From UBA6136 sp964344495 (lineage in GTDB: Bacteria > Pseudomonadota > Gammaproteobacteria > Methylococcales > Methylococcaceae): 25,843 nt of DNA. Positions within the stretch are counted from its first letter, which is position 1. Each line of letters begins with the position of its first letter. The stretch lies in NCBI GenBank assembly GCA_964344495.1, contig CAYFNI010000022.1:1-25843 (forward strand). Reading direction: 5' to 3'. Shown piece after piece: positions 23,163-25,843 of the stretch. Under the pieces are notes generated by a model. That model saw only the letters and a program-made list of their open reading frames with translations, did not search any database and was not told the origin of the DNA. The position numbers were made by a program, and so were the translations under genes.

Positions 23163-23912
23163 ATGAAAAACATCGCCGTCCACTGCCGTGGAGTGACCAA
23201 GTCGTATGATGCCGGCGGGCAGAAGGTTGTCGCCCTGCGCGGCGTCGATCTGGATATTCACACCGGCCAACTGATGATGCTGGTCGGCCCTTCCGGCTGC
23301 GGCAAAACCACGCTGATTTCGGTTATCGCCGGCATCCTCGATCAGGATGATGGCGTCTGCGAGGTCTTCGGCAAGGACATCAAGGGTCTGCACCCGGGGG
23401 AAAAACTGGCCTTCAGAGCCCAGACGATCGGCTTCGTCTTTCAGGCATTCAACCTGCTGCCGACCCTGACCGTGGTGGAAAATGCCGCCGTGCCGCTGAT
23501 CATCAACGGCCTGCCGCGCCAGACAGCGACACGCCGCGCGGCAGACATGCTGGAGCGGGTTGGCCTCGGCGAACGCCTGAATTCCCTGCCAGCCCAGCTC
23601 TCCGGCGGCCAGCAGCAGCGCGTCGCCATCGCCCGGGCACTGGTGCATAACCCGCGGCTGATCGTCTGCGACGAGCCCACCAGTGCGCTTGACCATGAAA
23701 CCGGCCACCGGGTCATGGACCTGCTCAAGCGCATCGCCCTGGACGAAGACAAGGCCCTGATCATCGTGACCCATGACGCCCGCATTTTTGAGTTCGCGGA
23801 TGCCATCGCCACGATGGACGACGGCAACATCGTCCAGTTTACCGATACCCCCAAGCAGAGCGCCGACCTGCACGCCGAATCACTCCCCACCGAACCTATG
23901 GCCGCCCACTAG
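23163..23912 (+). CDS. ABC exporter ATPase (MacB/DevA/LolD type)
   Basis: A 249-residue cytoplasmic ATPase. Walker A GPSGCGKTT (42-50), Q-loop FVFQAFNLLPTLTV, signature LSGGQQQR (146-153), Walker B LIVCDEP (166-172) and the switch HD (IIVTHDARIF) are all present, so it should be active. The VFQAFNLLP loop and overall sequence belong to the MacB/LolD/DevA mechanotransmission class, which couples ATP hydrolysis to periplasmic movement rather than to transport through the permease. It lies 7 nt after the permease and 12 nt before the adaptor. Confidence 0.96.
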   Translation: MKNIAVHCRGVTKSYDAGGQKVVALRGVDLDIHTGQLMMLVGPSGCGKTTLISVIAGILDQDDGVCEVFGKDIKGLHPGEKLAFRAQTIGFVFQAFNLLPTLTVVENAAVPLIINGLPRQTATRRAADMLERVGLGERLNSLPAQLSGGQQQRVAIARALVHNPRLIVCDEPTSALDHETGHRVMDLLKRIALDEDKALIIVTHDARIFEFADAIATMDDGNIVQFTDTPKQSADLHAESLPTEPMAAH

Positions 23913-23924
23913 AGACCTTGCCGC

Positions 23925-24914
23925 ATGCAGATCAAGCCCCTCCTGCCGATTCTCGCCGCCAGCGGCTTTGCGCTCGGTATTTTCACGGTGATTCAGGGCA
24001 ACAAGCCCACTCCGGTCGCTCCGGCCGTGACGCAGCCGGCCGAAGCACCGTTCCGCGCATACATTGCCGGCGCCGGCATCGTCGAAGCCAAAACCCGCAA
24101 CATCGCCATCGGCAGCGCCTTGCCCGGGCTGGTCAAGACCCTCGACGTCAAGGTCGGCGACCATGTCCGTATGGGCGATCTGCTGTTCACGATTGATGAC
24201 CGTGATGCGCTGGCGTTGCTGGAGATGCGCCAGGCCGATCTGCAACGCGCCAAAGCCGGTCTGGCCGAAGCTAACGCCACCCTTAATGAAGCCCGCACGC
24301 TGCTGCGTCTGGCCGAGTCTGTTACCGACCGCCGCGCGATCAGCGTGGAAGATCTGGAACAGCGTCGCAACAATGTCCAGATCAGCCAGGCCCGGGTTCT
24401 GACCGCCAGCGCCCAGATCCGTCAGGCCGAATCACAGATCGGCTCCACCCTGACACTGCTGGAGCGTCTCAAGGTTCGGGCCCCGATGGAAGGCGAGATT
24501 CTGCAGGCCAACCTGCGACCCGGCGAATTTGCCCAGAGCGGCAACGGATCGGGCACTCAGGGCAACCCGCCCTTGCTGGTCATGGGCAACCTGGATCAGT
24601 TGCATGTGCGGGTGGATATCGACGAGAACGATGTCTGGCGCTTCCAGCCCAGCGGACGCGCTGTGGCCTATCTGCGCGGCAATCGCGACCTCAGCACGCC
24701 CCTGAATCTTGCCTATGTCGAGCCTTATGTCATCCCCAAACGCTCCCTGACCGGGGATAGCACCGAACGCGTCGATACCCGCGTGCTACAGGCCTTGTAC
24801 GAATATGACCCGAAACAGTTGCAGGCCTACGTCGGCCAGCAGATGGATGTTTTCATCGAAGTTCAGCCGCCACCGGCCCGCAGTGACACCGCTGCTGCGG
24901 CGGCGCGACCATGA
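23925..24914 (+). CDS. HlyD/DevB-type membrane-fusion protein
   Basis: A 329-residue periplasmic adaptor with an N-terminal anchor helix (about residues 5-23). Two half-lipoyl segments (GSALPGLVKTLDVKVGDHVRMGDLLFTID and KVRAPMEGEILQANLRPGEFA) flank a coiled-coil hairpin of about 95 residues rich in Ala, Gln and Leu. It should connect the ABC permease to the outer-membrane channel encoded next. A 4-nt overlap (ATGA) with the outer-membrane factor gene indicates translational coupling. A Pro/Ala-rich C-terminal tail follows the last strand. Confidence 0.93.
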   Translation: MQIKPLLPILAASGFALGIFTVIQGNKPTPVAPAVTQPAEAPFRAYIAGAGIVEAKTRNIAIGSALPGLVKTLDVKVGDHVRMGDLLFTIDDRDALALLEMRQADLQRAKAGLAEANATLNEARTLLRLAESVTDRRAISVEDLEQRRNNVQISQARVLTASAQIRQAESQIGSTLTLLERLKVRAPMEGEILQANLRPGEFAQSGNGSGTQGNPPLLVMGNLDQLHVRVDIDENDVWRFQPSGRAVAYLRGNRDLSTPLNLAYVEPYVIPKRSLTGDSTERVDTRVLQALYEYDPKQLQAYVGQQMDVFIEVQPPPARSDTAAAAARP

Positions 24915-25843
24915 GCGGACAGCGCGTCTGGACGATCACCCTCGCCGGCCTGTGTCTCGCCGGCTGCATGGTCGGCCCCGATTACCGGACGCCCGAAATC
25001 AGGACGCCGGACAAATATGGCAGTGCTCACGATCATCACAACCAGCCGCCCCCCGAAGCGTGGTGGACGGTATTCGGCGACCCTACCCTAAACCGTCTGA
25101 TCAGGGACGCCGCAGCATCTAACCTCGACATCAAGCAGACAGCACAGCGCATCCTCACGGCGCGTGCCGAACGGCAGCGCACCATCGCCACAGGATTGCC
25201 CGACATCACGGCGCGCGCCAACGCCAGTCAGCGCCATAACGACTTCATCACCGGCAGCGGCGGGTTAACCAACCCCGCAGCCGGCGGGTACTTCGGCAAC
25301 GGCCTGATCGACATCATCCAGGCCGGGTTCGATGTGCAATGGGAAATTGATCCGGCCGGCGGTCTGTTTCGACGGATCGAAGCGGCGGAAGCCAACATTG
25401 AGGCTGAACAAAACAACCGCCGCGCCATGCTGGTCTCCCTGCTGGGCGAGGTTGCCCGCCTTTATATCGACCTGCGCGCCAATCAGGCCAAGATGGCCGT
25501 CACCCTGGCCAACGTCAAGGCACAGGATGACACGCTGGCGCTGACCACCGTGCGCACCCGCGCGGGACTCGCCAGCGAGCAGGAAGTGACGCAGCAGCGC
25601 GCTCAGGTGGAAACGACCCGGGCGGAACTGCCGGCATTTGAAATCGCAGCCCGGCAGGATGCCCATGCGCTGGCCGTGTTGCTGGGCAAACCGCCCAACA
25701 CGCTGCTGTACTTGCTGGACAACACGACCGGCATCCCGGCGGCGCCACCGAACGTCGTGGCCGATCTGCCGGCTGAACTGTTGCGGCGCCGGCCGGACAT
25801 CCTGATGGCCGAACGTACGCTGGCGGCCGCCACGGCCGAGGTC
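24911..25843 (+). CDS. Outer-membrane efflux factor lipoprotein (NodT type), 3' end outside window
   Basis: The frame is open from ATG 24911 to the last base (311 codons), so the gene is truncated by the window, not broken. The signal peptide ends in lipobox LAGC (16-19), followed by MVGPDYRTPE, the classic NodT-type start. A DPTLNRLIRDAAASNLDIKQTAQRI helix and a LPAELLRRRPDILMAERTLAAATAEV segment confirm the TolC/OprM fold. It starts inside the adaptor's stop codon. This is the second outer-membrane factor in the window and belongs to the ABC exporter. Confidence 0.93.
   Translation, partial: MSGQRVWTITLAGLCLAGCMVGPDYRTPEIRTPDKYGSAHDHHNQPPPEAWWTVFGDPTLNRLIRDAAASNLDIKQTAQRILTARAERQRTIATGLPDITARANASQRHNDFITGSGGLTNPAAGGYFGNGLIDIIQAGFDVQWEIDPAGGLFRRIEAAEANIEAEQNNRRAMLVSLLGEVARLYIDLRANQAKMAVTLANVKAQDDTLALTTVRTRAGLASEQEVTQQRAQVETTRAELPAFEIAARQDAHALAVLLGKPPNTLLYLLDNTTGIPAAPPNVVADLPAELLRRRPDILMAERTLAAATAEV

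Overview
The window (about 60% G+C by eye, densely packed) looks like chromosome from a sulfur-oxidising proteobacterium, most likely gammaproteobacterial or an Acidithiobacillia relative. The main clue is a flavocytochrome c sulfide dehydrogenase pair (fccA-fccB) beside a surE-pcm operon and an E. coli-type long-Q-loop cytochrome bd operon. No mobile elements, phage genes, CRISPR arrays or tRNA/rRNA genes are visible. Genus cannot be set from the sequence alone.

Layout. 1-193: divergent regulatory region with an rRNA-like promoter pointing off the left edge and a promoter plus palindrome pointing at fcc. 194-1799 (+): fccA and fccB, with a 10-N assembly gap inside fccB that appears to be artefactual. 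1854-3362 (-): a DUF4202 gene followed by a CDF metal exporter. 3496-4901 (+): surE-pcm, overlapping ATGA. 4956-5306 (-): a small DUF4156-type lipoprotein. 5439-8270 (+): uvrA. 8311-8703 (-): a secreted cupin. 8750-11924 (-): complete cydP-cydA-cydB-cydX operon with promoter and terminator. 12106-17975 (-): a tripartite RND efflux operon in the order outer-membrane factor, adaptor, pump, preceded by a 380-bp gene-free leader. 18356-21166 (-): DUF2934 protein and a GT35 alpha-glucan phosphorylase. 21354-25843 (+): a TetR/CecR-type regulator that heads an ABC exporter operon (permease, ATPase, HlyD-type adaptor, outer-membrane factor), the last gene running off the right edge.

How the genes fit together. 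FccAB would oxidise sulfide in the periplasm and pass electrons to the c-type cytochrome pool. Cytochrome bd is a quinol oxidase with high oxygen affinity that is also known to tolerate sulfide. Two complete trans-envelope exporters (RND and ABC), each with its own adaptor and outer-membrane lipoprotein, plus the CDF pump, give the window a strong efflux character. I see no clearly novel multi-gene system. The most useful second looks are the false assembly gap in fccB, the possible lipoprotein nature of FccB, the operator-in-promoter arrangements before fccA, cydP and the tetR gene, and the long structured leader before the RND operon.
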